This document shows positions 11,777 through 20,266 of a stretch of 64,000 nucleotides of DNA, piece by piece. Below the pieces are notes generated by a model. That model was not told where the DNA came from, made no database searches, and saw only the letters and a list, made by a program, of their open reading frames with translations. The position numbers and the translations under genes are program-made. This DNA is from Rhodobacter sp. (lineage in GTDB: Bacteria; Pseudomonadota; Alphaproteobacteria; Rhodobacterales; Rhodobacteraceae). The first letter of the stretch is position 1; every line of letters begins with the position of its first letter. The stretch is taken from NCBI GenBank assembly GCA_020637515.1, contig JACKKG010000001.1:2944501-3008500 (forward strand), written 5' to 3'.

Positions 11777-11842
11777 GATGCCCTCCCATCCCGCATAGAA
11801 CGCGCATCGAGCCTAGGCGCGAAAGGTTAACGAACTCTGACC

Positions 11843-12361
11843 TTGCGTCTGTTGCGGTGTCGGCTATGCCCCCGGGTCATGGCCCTGCCCCCTCAGCCCC
11901 GAATCGCCGTGGTTCTCGGCGCTGCCGTCTGGCCGGGCGGCACCCCCTCGCCCACGCTGCGGCGGCGGGCCGCCCATGCCGTCGCGCTGTATCACGCCGG
12001 ACGGGTGGACGCCGTGCTGGGTTGCGGCGGCACCGGACGGCACGGCCCGGCCGAAGCCGTGGTCATCGCGCGCCTTTGCCGCGACGCCGGGGTGCCCGAC
12101 AGCGCGATCGGGATCGAGGACCGATCCGCCACCACGCGTGAGAACCTGACCCATGCGCGCGCCCTTTTGCCCCGGGGCGCGGCGGTGGTGATCGTCACCG
12201 ACCCCTACCACGCGCCGCGCGCGCGCCTGCTGGCGCGTCAACTGGGCCTCGCCGCCACGCATAGCTGCCCTGCCGCGCGCCGGATCGGCCCGCGCCAATG
12301 GCTGCGTCACCTCCCGCGCGAGGCGCTGGCGCTGATCGCGACCCTGCTGCGGCTGCGTTAG
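11843..12361 (+). CDS. YdcF/SanA-like DUF218 protein
   Basis: This protein has 172 aa, or 160 aa if the internal ATG at 11879 (MALPPQPRIAVVLG) is the true start, which fits the domain better. The DUF218 pattern is seen as IAVVLGAAVWPGGTPSPTLRRR, then VLGCGGTGRHGPAEA, DRSATTRENL and VIVTDPYHAPRARLLAR. The family includes YdcF, which binds S-adenosylmethionine, and envelope-associated SanA/ElyC; the enzymatic activity is uncertain. No transmembrane helix is obvious. Its TAG overlaps the TAA of the convergent universal-stress gene (shared bases 12358-12361), leaving no room for a terminator between them. Confidence 0.75.
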   Translation: MRLLRCRLCPRVMALPPQPRIAVVLGAAVWPGGTPSPTLRRRAAHAVALYHAGRVDAVLGCGGTGRHGPAEAVVIARLCRDAGVPDSAIGIEDRSATTRENLTHARALLPRGAAVVIVTDPYHAPRARLLARQLGLAATHSCPAARRIGPRQWLRHLPREALALIATLLRLR

Positions 12362-12759
12362 CGCAGCAGGTGCACCGCGCATGTGGCGTGGCGCGCGACG
12401 CGGGTCGCGGTCGCGCCGACCAGCGTCCGGTCCGAGCGGTGCGAGGCCAGAACGATGCAATCCACGCCCTCGGCCTGCGCGAAATCGAGTAGCGCACCGC
12501 CCGGCTCGCCTTCGATCACCGCGACATGCGCCTGGTCCAACCCGGCCGCCTGCCGCGCCAGATCTTCGCGGATGGCCTCACGCAACTCGTCGCGCCAGCC
12601 CTCGGGCATGTAGTCGATGGCGTAGAAAGGCACCTTTTCCATCACATGCACCAGCAAGACCACCGCGTCGCGGGCCGACAGCGCCCGCGCGATCTGCAAC
12701 TCGCGGCTGATGTCATAGCCAGGCTCATAGGCGACGGGGACGAGGATGCGGGTATACAT
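12358..12759 (-). CDS. Universal stress protein (UspA family)
   Basis: This 133-aa single-domain Usp begins MYTRILVPVAYEPGY and ends CIVLASHRSDRTLVGATATR then HATCAVHLLR. The G-x2-G-x9-G(S/T) ATP-binding pattern is degenerate: SHRSDRTLVGATATRV lacks the usual GxxG spacing, so it may be of the non-ATP-binding type. The start was chosen at ATG 12759 because upstream codons show no similarity. It is convergent with the DUF218 gene and downstream of the rhodanese gene, with an 86-bp gap. Confidence 0.85.
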   Translation of the reverse strand: MYTRILVPVAYEPGYDISRELQIARALSARDAVVLLVHVMEKVPFYAIDYMPEGWRDELREAIREDLARQAAGLDQAHVAVIEGEPGGALLDFAQAEGVDCIVLASHRSDRTLVGATATRVARHATCAVHLLR

Positions 12760-12845
12760 GGCGTGTCCTTTCAGGCGCTGGATGCGGGGAACGGCCCCCC
12801 TGGGGATGTAGGCCACGGACGGGCGGGCCCCAAGGGCGCGGCCCC

Positions 12846-13442
12846 TCAGTTCTGCGGGATCAGCACCGAAAGGCCCAGCATCCGCCAGACCTGCATCCCG
12901 CCGCGATAATAGCCGATGTGATCGGCGGGAAAGCCGGCCTCGATCATGCGGCGGATGGCGGTGGGGGACTGTCCGCACCACGGCCCATTGCAGAACAGCA
13001 CGACCCGGTTGGGGGCGTCGCAGGCAAAGCCGTCGAAATCGACCTGGCAGCCCAGCAGATCCAGCCGGTCGGCGGCTTCGGTATAGGGAATGTGGATGGC
13101 GCCCGGGATGGTGCCGCCCAGATAGTCGGCGCGCACGCGGCTATCGACGACGATCACCGCCGGATCCTCGAGCGCGGCGATCAGTTCCAGCTCGCCCAGC
13201 GTGGTCACCCCCTCGGCCGGGGTCATCGGCTGGATGCAGAAATTCGGGCAAGGCCGCGAGGTGCGCGCCCATTCGCCCGTCACCTCGTGCGCGTTGTCCT
13301 GAATGCGCGCGATCTCGACCGGGCCGGCGTCCGTCGCGACGGTGACCGAGGCGCGATCGGGGGTGATCCCGACGGGATCGGCCAGGGCCGCGCCGGCGGT
13401 CGCGGTGGCCAGAACGGCGGCGGTGAACAGGATGTGACGCAT
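12846..13442 (-). CDS. Periplasmic rhodanese-like protein
   Basis: This 198-aa protein has a signal peptide (MRHILFTAAVLATATAGAAL, likely cut near ADP at 21-23) and one rhodanese domain. The active-site loop is CNGPWCGQSP with Cys151 and Cys156. The domain is preceded by VIVVDSRVRADYLGGTIPGA, the CH2A-like motif. Residues 61-72 hold two more cysteines (CPNFC). Family members transfer sulfane sulfur or act as thiol redox/binding proteins; the periplasmic location here favours a role in sulfur trafficking or cofactor assembly (inference). It stands alone, with the Usp gene downstream on the same strand. Confidence 0.8.
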   Translation of the reverse strand: MRHILFTAAVLATATAGAALADPVGITPDRASVTVATDAGPVEIARIQDNAHEVTGEWARTSRPCPNFCIQPMTPAEGVTTLGELELIAALEDPAVIVVDSRVRADYLGGTIPGAIHIPYTEAADRLDLLGCQVDFDGFACDAPNRVVLFCNGPWCGQSPTAIRRMIEAGFPADHIGYYRGGMQVWRMLGLSVLIPQN

Positions 13443-13516
13443 GGAACCCTCCTTCGACTGCGGCCCCCAGCCTAGCAGGCCGGGGCCCCGGGCCAAAGCG
13501 GGAATGCCCGCGCGGA

Positions 13517-15352
13517 TCAGTCCTCCATCGCCTCGAGTTCGTCGATGAAGCCCGAGATCATGGTCAACCCCTTGTCCCAGAACGCCGGGTCCGAGGCGTC
13601 CAGCCCGAAGGGCGCCAGAAGCGCCTTGTGGTGCTTGGAGCCGCCGGCGCTGAGCATGTCGAAATATTTGTCCTGGAACCCGTCGGGCGCGTCCCGATAC
13701 GCCGCGTAGAGCGCGTTCACCAACCCGTCGCCAAAGGCATAGGCATAGACGTAGAACGGCGAATGCACGAAATGCGGGATATAGGACCAGAAGGTTTCAT
13801 ACCCGTCCATGAAGTGGAACACCGGACCCAGGCTTTCGGCCTGAACCGACATCCACAGCGCGTTGATGTCATCGGGCGTCAACTCGCCCTGCCGGCGGGC
13901 GGCGTGCAGCTTGCATTCGAAATCGTAAAAGGCGATCTGCCGCACGACGGTGTTGATCATGTCTTCGACCTTGCCAGCCAGCAGGGTCTTGCGCTCGGCC
14001 AGGGTCCGGGCGTTCGCCAGAAGCCGCTGGAAGGTCAGCATCTCGCCAAAGACCGAGGCGGTCTCGGCCAGGGTCAGGGGCGTTGCGGACAGAAGCTCGC
14101 CTTGCGCGGCGGCCAGCCGCTGGTGCACGCCATGCCCCAGCTCATGCGCCAGGGTCATCACGTCGCGCGGTTTGCCCAGGTAATTGAGCATCACATAGGG
14201 GTGCACGGTGGTCACCGTGGGATGGGCAAAGGCGCCGGGGGCCTTGCCCATCTTCACGCCGGCGTCGATCCAGCCCTTGTCGAAGAACGGCTGCGCCAGT
14301 TCGGCCATGCGCGGATCAAAGGCGGCATAGGCGGACATCACCGTCTGGCGTGCCTCGGCCCAGCCGATGGTGCGCGGCGCCTCGATCGGCAGGGGCGCGT
14401 TGCGATCCCAGATTTCCAGCCGTTCCAGCCCCAGCCATTTGGCCTTGAGCGCATAATAGCGGTGCGAGAGGCGCGGATAGGCGGCGACAACGGCGTTGCG
14501 CAGCGCCTCGACGACCTCGGGCTCGACATGGTTGGACAGGTGGCGGCCATGCTGCGGCGTCGGCATCTTGCGCCAGCGATCCGAGATTTCCTTTTCCTTG
14601 GCCAGCGTGTTGTGGACACGGGCGAACAGGCGGATGTTGCCGTCGAACACCCGTGCGAGCGATTGCGCGGCGGCCTGGCGACGGGCCCGCGCCGGATCGG
14701 TCAGCAGGTTGAGGGTCGCCTCCAGCGGCAGCGGATCGTCGAGCCCCTCGACGGTGAAGCTGAGGCCGGCCATCGTCTCGTCGAACAGCCGGTTCCAGGC
14801 GGCAGCGCCGACGGTGGACTGGTCGTGCAGGAATTTCTCCAGTTCGTCCGACAACTGGTGCGGCCGCATCGCGCGCATCCGTTCGATCACCGGGCGGTAG
14901 CGGCCCAGCGCCGGATCGGCGGTCAGCAGAGCCTCCATCGCCGCGTCGTCGATGCGGTTCATCTCCAGCGAAAAGAACACCAGCGGCGTGGTCGCCACCG
15001 TGACCCGATCCTGCGCGTCGGCCATGAACTTGGCGCGTTCGCTGTCGGTGGTCGCCTGGTAATAGCGCAGCCCGGCATAGGACATGAGCCGCCCGGCAGT
15101 GATGTCGATCGCCTCATAATCGCGGATGCAGGTGAGCATCCCGGCCGCGTCCAGCGTCGCCAGCTTGCCCTCGTAGGCGGTCGCGAAATCGGCGCAGGCG
15201 GTGTCCAGCCAGTCGAGATCGCGCGCGACCTCGGGTGCGTCGGGCGCGGGATAGAGGTCGCTCAAGTCCCATTCGGGCAAGGCGCCCAGACCCGCGCCCG
15301 AGGGTTCGACATCGAAAAGGCGCGTATCTTGCAGGGCGGGCAGTCGAAACAT
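13517..15352 (-). CDS. pepF: M3-family oligoendopeptidase F
   Basis: This 611-aa cytoplasmic zinc metallopeptidase degrades oligopeptides. The zinc motif HELGH is at 403-407, followed by the third ligand region TASVFGEML. The N-terminal LPEWDLSDLYPAPDAPEV is the usual start of the M3 oligoendopeptidase N-domain. The start ATG at 15352 is preferred over an in-frame codon at 15403 because the extra residues show no similarity. Length matches the family (about 600 aa). It is monocistronic as far as I can see. Confidence 0.92.
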   Translation of the reverse strand: MFRLPALQDTRLFDVEPSGAGLGALPEWDLSDLYPAPDAPEVARDLDWLDTACADFATAYEGKLATLDAAGMLTCIRDYEAIDITAGRLMSYAGLRYYQATTDSERAKFMADAQDRVTVATTPLVFFSLEMNRIDDAAMEALLTADPALGRYRPVIERMRAMRPHQLSDELEKFLHDQSTVGAAAWNRLFDETMAGLSFTVEGLDDPLPLEATLNLLTDPARARRQAAAQSLARVFDGNIRLFARVHNTLAKEKEISDRWRKMPTPQHGRHLSNHVEPEVVEALRNAVVAAYPRLSHRYYALKAKWLGLERLEIWDRNAPLPIEAPRTIGWAEARQTVMSAYAAFDPRMAELAQPFFDKGWIDAGVKMGKAPGAFAHPTVTTVHPYVMLNYLGKPRDVMTLAHELGHGVHQRLAAAQGELLSATPLTLAETASVFGEMLTFQRLLANARTLAERKTLLAGKVEDMINTVVRQIAFYDFECKLHAARRQGELTPDDINALWMSVQAESLGPVFHFMDGYETFWSYIPHFVHSPFYVYAYAFGDGLVNALYAAYRDAPDGFQDKYFDMLSAGGSKHHKALLAPFGLDASDPAFWDKGLTMISGFIDELEAMED

Positions 15353-15439
15353 CGGGGATCTCCGGGCTGGGTTGCCCGGGATGTAGCGGCAAGACCCGCG
15401 CAAGACAACCCGCGCGGGGCCTCTGCGGCGATGCGCCGG

Positions 15440-16216
15440 TCAGCGGCGCACGGTCAGATAGGCCTCTTGCGCGCGATTGAACGTGTCGGCCGCCTTTTGC
15501 GTGGCATCGGGATCATCGCCTCGGGCCGCCACCAACTGCCAGGCCACATAGAGCAGGTCGAGCGACTTGCCCATCCCGTCAACGTCGCCGTTCGCCATCG
15601 AGACGTCGAAGTCGTCCGCGAACCGCTGCATGAAATCGACGATCTCGGGCGAACGATACTGATCCAGTTCGGTCTGGACGGCCGTCGCGTCGTCGGCCGT
15701 AAGGGACTGAAGCTGATAGTCCGAGGTCGCGCCCGATCCTCCGCCACCGCACGCGCCGGAAAGGCCCGCAAGATCGTTGAAGGACGTCGAGCCTTCGGGC
15801 GTGCTCAGACCGCGGGCTTGCATTTCGTCGTTAAAGATCGACGCACGGTCCAGAACGCTGTTGATATAGTCGTCGGTTTCGTTCATCGCGCGGAGGTTTT
15901 CGACCTTGACGGACACTTCTGCATAGCCCGCCAGAAGTTCACTGTCAGACAGGTTCCCGACTTCCGAGGCGAAGCTGTCCGCCTCCCCGGCGAGATCGCC
16001 GGTCAGAACCTGCAACGTGTAGTCACCGGCGCAGTTTCCGGCGACCGTGGCCCCGGTCAGGGCCGCATTGATGGCCTCGCCCAAGGCATTGGTGCCGGAC
16101 CGGACGGCCCCCACCGAGGCGACGCCGATCCCGACGATCGCAGCACTGAGAACCACCCAATCGACCGCGACCGCGCCACGATCGCAGAAAAGAAAACGTC
16201 GAATCACGCGCACCAT
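15440..16216 (-). CDS. Flp/pilin-like N-terminus with large unknown C-terminal region
   Basis: The 258-aa protein begins with a short basic leader, then GAVAVDWVVLSAAIVGIGVA (14-33). That is the Flp-type prepilin pattern, with a likely cleavage after Gly14 and Asp19-Trp20 where Flp pilins have Glu-Tyr. One hydrophobic helix (about 15-36) is followed by roughly 220 polar, acidic residues. These include a pair of cysteines (Cys62, and one in LSGACGGGGSG) and no domain I recognise. Classical Flp pilins are only 50-80 aa. No tad/cpa export genes are present in the window. It is probably a surface or membrane-anchored pseudopilin-like protein. Confidence 0.65.
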   Translation of the reverse strand: MVRVIRRFLFCDRGAVAVDWVVLSAAIVGIGVASVGAVRSGTNALGEAINAALTGATVAGNCAGDYTLQVLTGDLAGEADSFASEVGNLSDSELLAGYAEVSVKVENLRAMNETDDYINSVLDRASIFNDEMQARGLSTPEGSTSFNDLAGLSGACGGGGSGATSDYQLQSLTADDATAVQTELDQYRSPEIVDFMQRFADDFDVSMANGDVDGMGKSLDLLYVAWQLVAARGDDPDATQKAADTFNRAQEAYLTVRR

Positions 16217-16285
16217 TTGAAAACCCGCTCCTACACACGGAAACCCGGTGTATGAGCAGGAATTCAGGCAAATTAATGGCTGCGG

Positions 16286-17332
16286 TCAGCTTCTGCGGCG
16301 GCCCCGGCGTTCGCGCCCACCGCCGTGATTGTGGGTGGGATCGCCACAGCCCACGGGCTCGGTTCCGTCCGAGGCGGAACTGAATGGACCCAGCGCGGCG
16401 GTGATCTGCTCCAGCGTCGGACGCTCGCCGATCGGGCGGGTGTCCAGCGCCTCGCGCATGGCGCGCAGGTGCTCGGGCATCGTGCCGCAGCAGCCGCCGA
16501 TGATCCGGGCCCCGGCGTCGCGTGCCAGCACCGCGTATTCGGCCATCAGCGCGGGCGTGCCGTCATACTTGATCGCGCCATCCACATATTTCGGGATGCC
16601 CGCGTTGCCCTTGGCGATGACCGGCAGTTCGGGGCCCAGCGCCAGGAAACCCAGGACGGTCCGCATCAGGTCCGACGCGCCGACGCCGCAGTTGGCGCCA
16701 AAGGCGACCGGCGGATAGTCCAGCTTGCCGACCAGCTTCACGAAATCGGCCGAGGTGACGCCCATCATCGTGCGCCCGGCGGTGTCGAAGCTCATGGTGC
16801 CGGCCCAGGGCATCCCCGCCAGTCGGCAGCCCTCGGCGGCGGCGGCGTATTCCTCGGGCGCCGAGATCGTCTCGACCCACAGGATATCGACGCCCCCCTC
16901 CTTCAGACCTTCGGCCTGTTCGTGGAACATCTCGACCGCGCCGGCATGGGTCAGCGTGCCCATCGGCGCCATGATCTCGCCCGTTGGTCCCATCGAACCC
17001 GCGACCAGCACCTTGCGCCCCGCCTTGTCGGCAACCGCGCGGCCGATCTCGGCGCCGACGCGGTTCAACTCGCGCACCCGGCCCTGGGCGCTGTGCAGTT
17101 TCAGGCGGCTGGCGTTGCCGCCAAAGGTGTTGGTCAGGAACAGGTCCGACCCGGCCTCGACCGCCGAGGAATAGAGCGTGGTGATCCGGTCGGGGTGATC
17201 GACATTCCAGAATTCGGGCGCGTCACCCGAACTGAGGCCCATGTTGAACAGATTGGTCCCGGTGGCGCCATCCGCCAGCAGAAAGCCGCGTTCGGCCAGA
17301 AGGGCGGACAGGGGATCGGACGAAAGGGGCAT
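16286..17332 (-). CDS. bmt: Betaine-homocysteine S-methyltransferase-type enzyme
   Basis: This 348-aa homocysteine S-methyltransferase-family protein probably uses glycine betaine to make methionine and dimethylglycine. N-terminal LLADGATGTNLFNMG, NTFGGNASRL, the zinc ligand in GANCGVGASDL and the paired cysteines in IGGCCGTMPEHL are all present. The C-terminus has an unusual His/Gly/Arg-rich tail (THNHGGGRERRGRRRS). The start ATG at 17332 has GAGGA upstream; an in-frame TTG 15 bases further out is less likely. A hairpin followed by a T-run lies only 18 bases upstream of the start. Confidence 0.88.
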   Translation of the reverse strand: MPLSSDPLSALLAERGFLLADGATGTNLFNMGLSSGDAPEFWNVDHPDRITTLYSSAVEAGSDLFLTNTFGGNASRLKLHSAQGRVRELNRVGAEIGRAVADKAGRKVLVAGSMGPTGEIMAPMGTLTHAGAVEMFHEQAEGLKEGGVDILWVETISAPEEYAAAAEGCRLAGMPWAGTMSFDTAGRTMMGVTSADFVKLVGKLDYPPVAFGANCGVGASDLMRTVLGFLALGPELPVIAKGNAGIPKYVDGAIKYDGTPALMAEYAVLARDAGARIIGGCCGTMPEHLRAMREALDTRPIGERPTLEQITAALGPFSSASDGTEPVGCGDPTHNHGGGRERRGRRRS

Positions 17333-17350
17333 CGGTGTCCTCGGCAATGC

Positions 17351-17375
17351 AAAACGCGCCGCAAGGCGCGGCGCG
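17351..17375 (-). terminator. Rho-independent terminator just upstream of bmt
   Basis: On the minus strand an 8-bp all-GC stem (CGCGCCGC / GCGGCGCG, 5-nt loop) is followed by TTTT. It lies 66 bp after the stop of the ATPase-inhibitor gene and 18 bp before the bmt ATG. It probably ends inhibitor-gene transcripts, and could double as an attenuator in the bmt leader. Confidence 0.6.
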
Positions 17376-17380
17376 TTCCG

Positions 17381-17409
17381 GTTGTCGCACAGATCGGCGC
17401 GGGGCGCAA
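17381..17409 (-). promoter_or_regulatory. Candidate bmt promoter
   Basis: On the minus strand TTGCGC (17409-17404) and GACAAC (17386-17381) are separated by 17 bases. Transcription would begin at about 17375, right at the base of the hairpin. The -10 match is weak, so this is tentative. Confidence 0.3.
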
Positions 17410-17440
17410 ATGCGCGCGCCTCATGACGATGATGAAGGGC

Positions 17441-17755
17441 TCAGCCCTGCTTCAGCAATTCCCGCTGCGCGGCGTGCAGGAACTCGACCATGCGGGCGCG
17501 CACGGTGGCCTCGTCGGCCTTGCCCGCCAGGTCCTTGACCAGCTTGCGCACCACGTCCTCGTCGCCCTCTTCCTCAAAGTCGGCGGCGATCACCTCCAGC
17601 ACATAAGCCCCTTCGGCGTCGCCCGACTTGCCCAGCAGGCCCGCGGCCCAGTGGCCCAGCGCCTTGTTGCGCCGTGCGGTGGCCTTGAACGCCATCTCGG
17701 CGTCGTGGGCGAATTTCGCTTCAAAGGCGTTTTCGCGGTCGTCGAAGGTGGTCAT
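17441..17755 (-). CDS. F1FO-ATPase inhibitor zeta subunit (DUF1476)
   Basis: The 104-aa helical, acidic protein starts MTTFDDRENAFEAKFAHDAE, which is diagnostic of the alphaproteobacterial zeta inhibitor first described in Paracoccus. It then runs through RRNKALGHWAAGLLG and an acidic segment ending DEDVVRKL. It binds F1 and blocks reverse ATP hydrolysis. Length is the family norm (about 104). It is divergent from purC, an arrangement I associate with Rhodobacteraceae. The start at 17755 is fixed by the conserved N-terminus. Confidence 0.92.
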   Translation of the reverse strand: MTTFDDRENAFEAKFAHDAEMAFKATARRNKALGHWAAGLLGKSGDAEGAYVLEVIAADFEEEGDEDVVRKLVKDLAGKADEATVRARMVEFLHAAQRELLKQG

Positions 17756-17810
17756 GGGCAGGGCCTCTTGCAGTCTTGCGTGGGGTCGTTTCCGACCCAG
17801 ATATGGGGGC

Positions 17811-17828
17811 AGACGGCCCGCGCTGCAA
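17811..17828 (-). promoter_or_regulatory. -35 region and inverted repeat upstream of the zeta-subunit gene
   Basis: On the minus strand TTGCAG (17828-17823) begins a possible promoter whose -10 (CATATC) lies 17 bases further on. CTGCAA (17823-17828) also pairs with TTGCAG (17836-17841) as an inverted repeat with a 7-base spacer, so an operator overlapping the promoter is possible. Confidence 0.3.
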
Positions 17829-17868
17829 GCACTGTTTGCAGTTGCGGCGACCCGACCGGGCGCTGCGC

Positions 17869-17897
17869 TTGCGGGGCGGGTGCGCATGGCGTATAGG
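17869..17897 (+). promoter_or_regulatory. purC promoter
   Basis: TTGCGG (17869-17874) and TATAGG (17892-17897) are spaced by exactly 17 bases. The purC ATG follows 57 bp after the -10. This is the clearest sigma-70-like pair in the divergent region. Confidence 0.5.
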
Positions 17898-17954
17898 CAC
17901 GGCTGACTTCAGCCGCCCGCGCCTTGCCGCGGGCCCTTCGGGGAATCACCTGAC

Positions 17955-18719
17955 ATGGCGAGACGCACCAAGGTTTACGAGGGCAAGGCCAAGATCCTCT
18001 ACGAGGGCCCGGAACCGGGAACCTTCATCCAGTATTTCAAGGACGACACCAGCGCCGGCGACGGCGCCAAGAAGGCCCAGATCGAGGGCAAGGGCGTGCT
18101 GAACAACCGGCTGTCCGAATATTTCATGACCGGGCTGAACGACATCGGCGTGCCGACGCATTTCATCCGCCGCATCAACATGCGCGAGCAGTTGATCCGC
18201 GCGGTCGAGATCATCCCGCTCGAGGTCGTCGTGCGCAACATTGCCGCCGGGTCGATCTCGAAGCGGCTGGGGATCGAAGAGGGCACGCCCCTGCCCCGCC
18301 CGATCGTCGAATTCTACTACAAGAACGACGCGCTGCACGACCCGCTGGTCAGCGAGGAACATATCCTGGCGTTCGGCTGGGCCACGCATCAGGACCTCGA
18401 CGACATCGTCGCGCTGGCGCTCAGGGTGAACGACTTCCTGTCGGGCGTCATGATGGGCGTCGGCATCAAGCTGGTGGATTTCAAGATCGAGATCGGCCGC
18501 ATCTATGACGGCGATTTCATGCGCCTGGTTGTCGCCGACGAGATCAGCCCCGACAGCTGCCGGCTGTGGGACGCCAAGACCGGCCAGAAACTGGACAAGG
18601 ACGTCTTCCGCCGCGACCTGGGCAACCTGTCCGAAGCCTATACCGAGGTGGCCCGCCGGCTGGGCGTGATGCCCGCCTCGGCCGCCACGCCGATGACCAA
18701 GCCGAAACTGATGAACTGA
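17955..18719 (+). CDS. purC: Phosphoribosylaminoimidazole-succinocarboxamide synthase
   Basis: This 254-aa SAICAR synthetase condenses CAIR with aspartate using ATP in de novo purine synthesis. It starts [20 protein letters not shown]. Other family motifs are [30 protein letters not shown], the substrate loop LVDFKIEIG and [12 protein letters not shown]. It is followed after 11 bp by purS, so the two are cotranscribed. Confidence 0.96.
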   Translation: MARRTKVYEGKAKILYEGPEPGTFIQYFKDDTSAGDGAKKAQIEGKGVLNNRLSEYFMTGLNDIGVPTHFIRRINMREQLIRAVEIIPLEVVVRNIAAGSISKRLGIEEGTPLPRPIVEFYYKNDALHDPLVSEEHILAFGWATHQDLDDIVALALRVNDFLSGVMMGVGIKLVDFKIEIGRIYDGDFMRLVVADEISPDSCRLWDAKTGQKLDKDVFRRDLGNLSEAYTEVARRLGVMPASAATPMTKPKLMN

Positions 18720-18730
18720 GAGGCCCTGCG

Positions 18731-18970
18731 ATGAAAGCGCGCGTGCATGTCATGCTGAAAACCGGCGTCCTGGACCCGCAGGGCGAGGCCGTGCGCCACG
18801 CGCTGGCGGCGCTGGGCTTTGACGGGGTCGAGGCCGTGCGCCAGGGCAAGGTGATCGAGCTGGACCTGGCCGAAACCGACCGCGCGGCGGCCGAAACGGC
18901 GGTCAGGGCGATGTGCGAGAAGCTGCTCGCCAACACCGTGATCGAACGCTACGAGGTCGAGCTGGTCTGA
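18731..18970 (+). CDS. purS: Phosphoribosylformylglycinamidine synthase subunit PurS
   Basis: This 79-aa small subunit of the three-part FGAM synthase (PurS/PurQ/PurL) helps channel ammonia between PurQ and PurL. It starts MKARVHVMLKTGVLDPQGEA and has LGFDGVEAVRQGKVIELDL in the middle and CEKLLANTVIERYEVELV at the end, the full family pattern. The start ATG at 18731 has GAGAGG upstream. It is the second gene of the purCS operon; purQ is not adjacent within the window. Confidence 0.95.
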   Translation: MKARVHVMLKTGVLDPQGEAVRHALAALGFDGVEAVRQGKVIELDLAETDRAAAETAVRAMCEKLLANTVIERYEVELV

Positions 18971-18991
18971 GGCTGGCACGAACGCGCGACG

Positions 18992-19066
18992 AAAAAAGGG
19001 GGGCGCTGCCCCCCTCTTTGCTGCGCAAATTCACCCCCCGGGATATTTCCGGCACAAAGAAGGGGG
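18992..19066 (+). repeat. Composite intergenic repeat, class A tail (copy 1), with bidirectional terminator
   Basis: AAAAAA (18992-18997) and a GGGGGG/CCCCCC hairpin (18998-19014) form a strong terminator for the leftward lldD gene and possibly also for purS. The sequence then runs TTTGCTGCGCAAATTCACCC and ends in the tail GGATATTTCCGGCACAAAGA (19041-19060). The same tail occurs near 24021, 46210 and (inverted) 53020. Confidence 0.65.
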
Positions 19067-19096
19067 CCGGTCCGCCGCCCCCCCGGGGACCCTGGG

Positions 19097-20266
19097 TCAG
19101 ATCACCGCCGTCGGGTCCGCAAAGCCTTGTGGCAGGATCAGGTTGTGGCGGCCCAGGGCCTTGACGTCGCGCTCGCCGCACAGCGCCATGGTCATGTCCA
19201 GTTCCTTGCGCAGGACTTGCAGCGCCGTGGTCACGCCCTGCTCGCCCATCGCGCCCAGCCCATAGATGAAGGCGCGGCCAATATAGGTGGATTTCGCGCC
19301 CATGGCGACGGCCTTGAGGATGTCCTGTCCGCTGCGGATGCCGCTGTCCAGGTGCACCTCGGTCGTGTCGCCGACCGCGTCCAGGATCGACGGCAACATG
19401 CGGATCGAGGACATCGCCCCGTCCAGCTGCCGGCCGCCGTGATTCGACACCACGATGGCGTCGGCCCCCAGCTTCTGCGCCATGACCGCGTCCTCGGGGT
19501 CGTTGATGCCCTTGAGGATGAACTTGCCGCCCCACATGTCGCGCAGCTTCTCGATCTTGGACCAGTCGAGTTGCGGGTCGAACTGCTCTGCCGTCCATTG
19601 CATCAGCGAGGCGGGGTCGCCGACACCCTTGGCATGGCCCACGATATTGCCGAAGAAGCGCCGTTTGGTGCCCAGCATCCCCATGCCCCAGCGCCATTTC
19701 GTGGCCAGGTTGACCATCGTCGGCAGCGTCAGCTTGGGTGGGGCGCTGAGCCCGTTCTTCAGGTCCTTGTGTCGCTGGCCCAGCAGTTGCAGATCCAGCG
19801 TCAGCACCAGCGCCGAACAGCCCGCATCCTTGGCGCGCTGGATGATGTTGCGAACGAAATCCTCGTCCTTCATCACATAGAGCTGGAACCAGAAGGGTTT
19901 GCTGGTGGCCTGCGCCACGTCCTCGATCGAGCAGATCGACATCGTGGACAGCGTGAAGGGGACGCCGAAGGCCTCGGCAGCCCTGGCCGCCAGGATCTCG
20001 CCGTCGGCGTGCTGCATTCCGGTCATGCCCACCGGCGCCAGCGCCACCGGCATCGCGACGTCCTGGCCGATCATCTCGGTCCGGGTCGAGCGGTTCGACA
20101 TGTCCACGGCGACGCGCTGGCGCAGGTGGATCTTCTGGAAATCGGATTTGTTTTCGCGGAACGTCTGTTCGGTCCAGCTTCCCGATTCGCAGTAATCGTA
20201 GAACATGCGCGGGGCGCGCCGACGGTAGAGGCGGTGCAGATCCTCGACGGTGGTGATGACGGGCAT
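19097..20266 (-). CDS. lldD: FMN-dependent L-lactate dehydrogenase / alpha-hydroxy-acid dehydrogenase
   Basis: This 389-aa member of the FMN alpha-hydroxyacid family oxidises L-lactate to pyruvate, passing electrons to the respiratory chain. It starts MPVITTVEDLHRLYRRRAP and shows ALAPVGMTGMQHADGE, the FMN/substrate motif VSNHGGRQLDGA with the catalytic His, and DSGIRSGQDILKAVAMGA. LldD is the closest match by length and motifs; a related hydroxyacid substrate cannot be excluded. It is monocistronic, with the hairpin/T-run at 18992-19014 downstream. Confidence 0.88.
   Translation of the reverse strand: MPVITTVEDLHRLYRRRAPRMFYDYCESGSWTEQTFRENKSDFQKIHLRQRVAVDMSNRSTRTEMIGQDVAMPVALAPVGMTGMQHADGEILAARAAEAFGVPFTLSTMSICSIEDVAQATSKPFWFQLYVMKDEDFVRNIIQRAKDAGCSALVLTLDLQLLGQRHKDLKNGLSAPPKLTLPTMVNLATKWRWGMGMLGTKRRFFGNIVGHAKGVGDPASLMQWTAEQFDPQLDWSKIEKLRDMWGGKFILKGINDPEDAVMAQKLGADAIVVSNHGGRQLDGAMSSIRMLPSILDAVGDTTEVHLDSGIRSGQDILKAVAMGAKSTYIGRAFIYGLGAMGEQGVTTALQVLRKELDMTMALCGERDVKALGRHNLILPQGFADPTAVI

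Noticed and set aside
13628..16255. 875-aa plus-strand frame opposite pepF and the pilin-like gene
   Set aside because: Shadow frame: Gly/Arg/Gln/His-rich, no domains, antisense to an M3 peptidase with an intact HELGH motif.
17333..17440. SAM-, SAH- or SAM/SAH-type riboswitch upstream of bmt
   Set aside because: Only a simple GC hairpin with T-run is visible; no conserved riboswitch core that I can recognise fits in the 108 bases.
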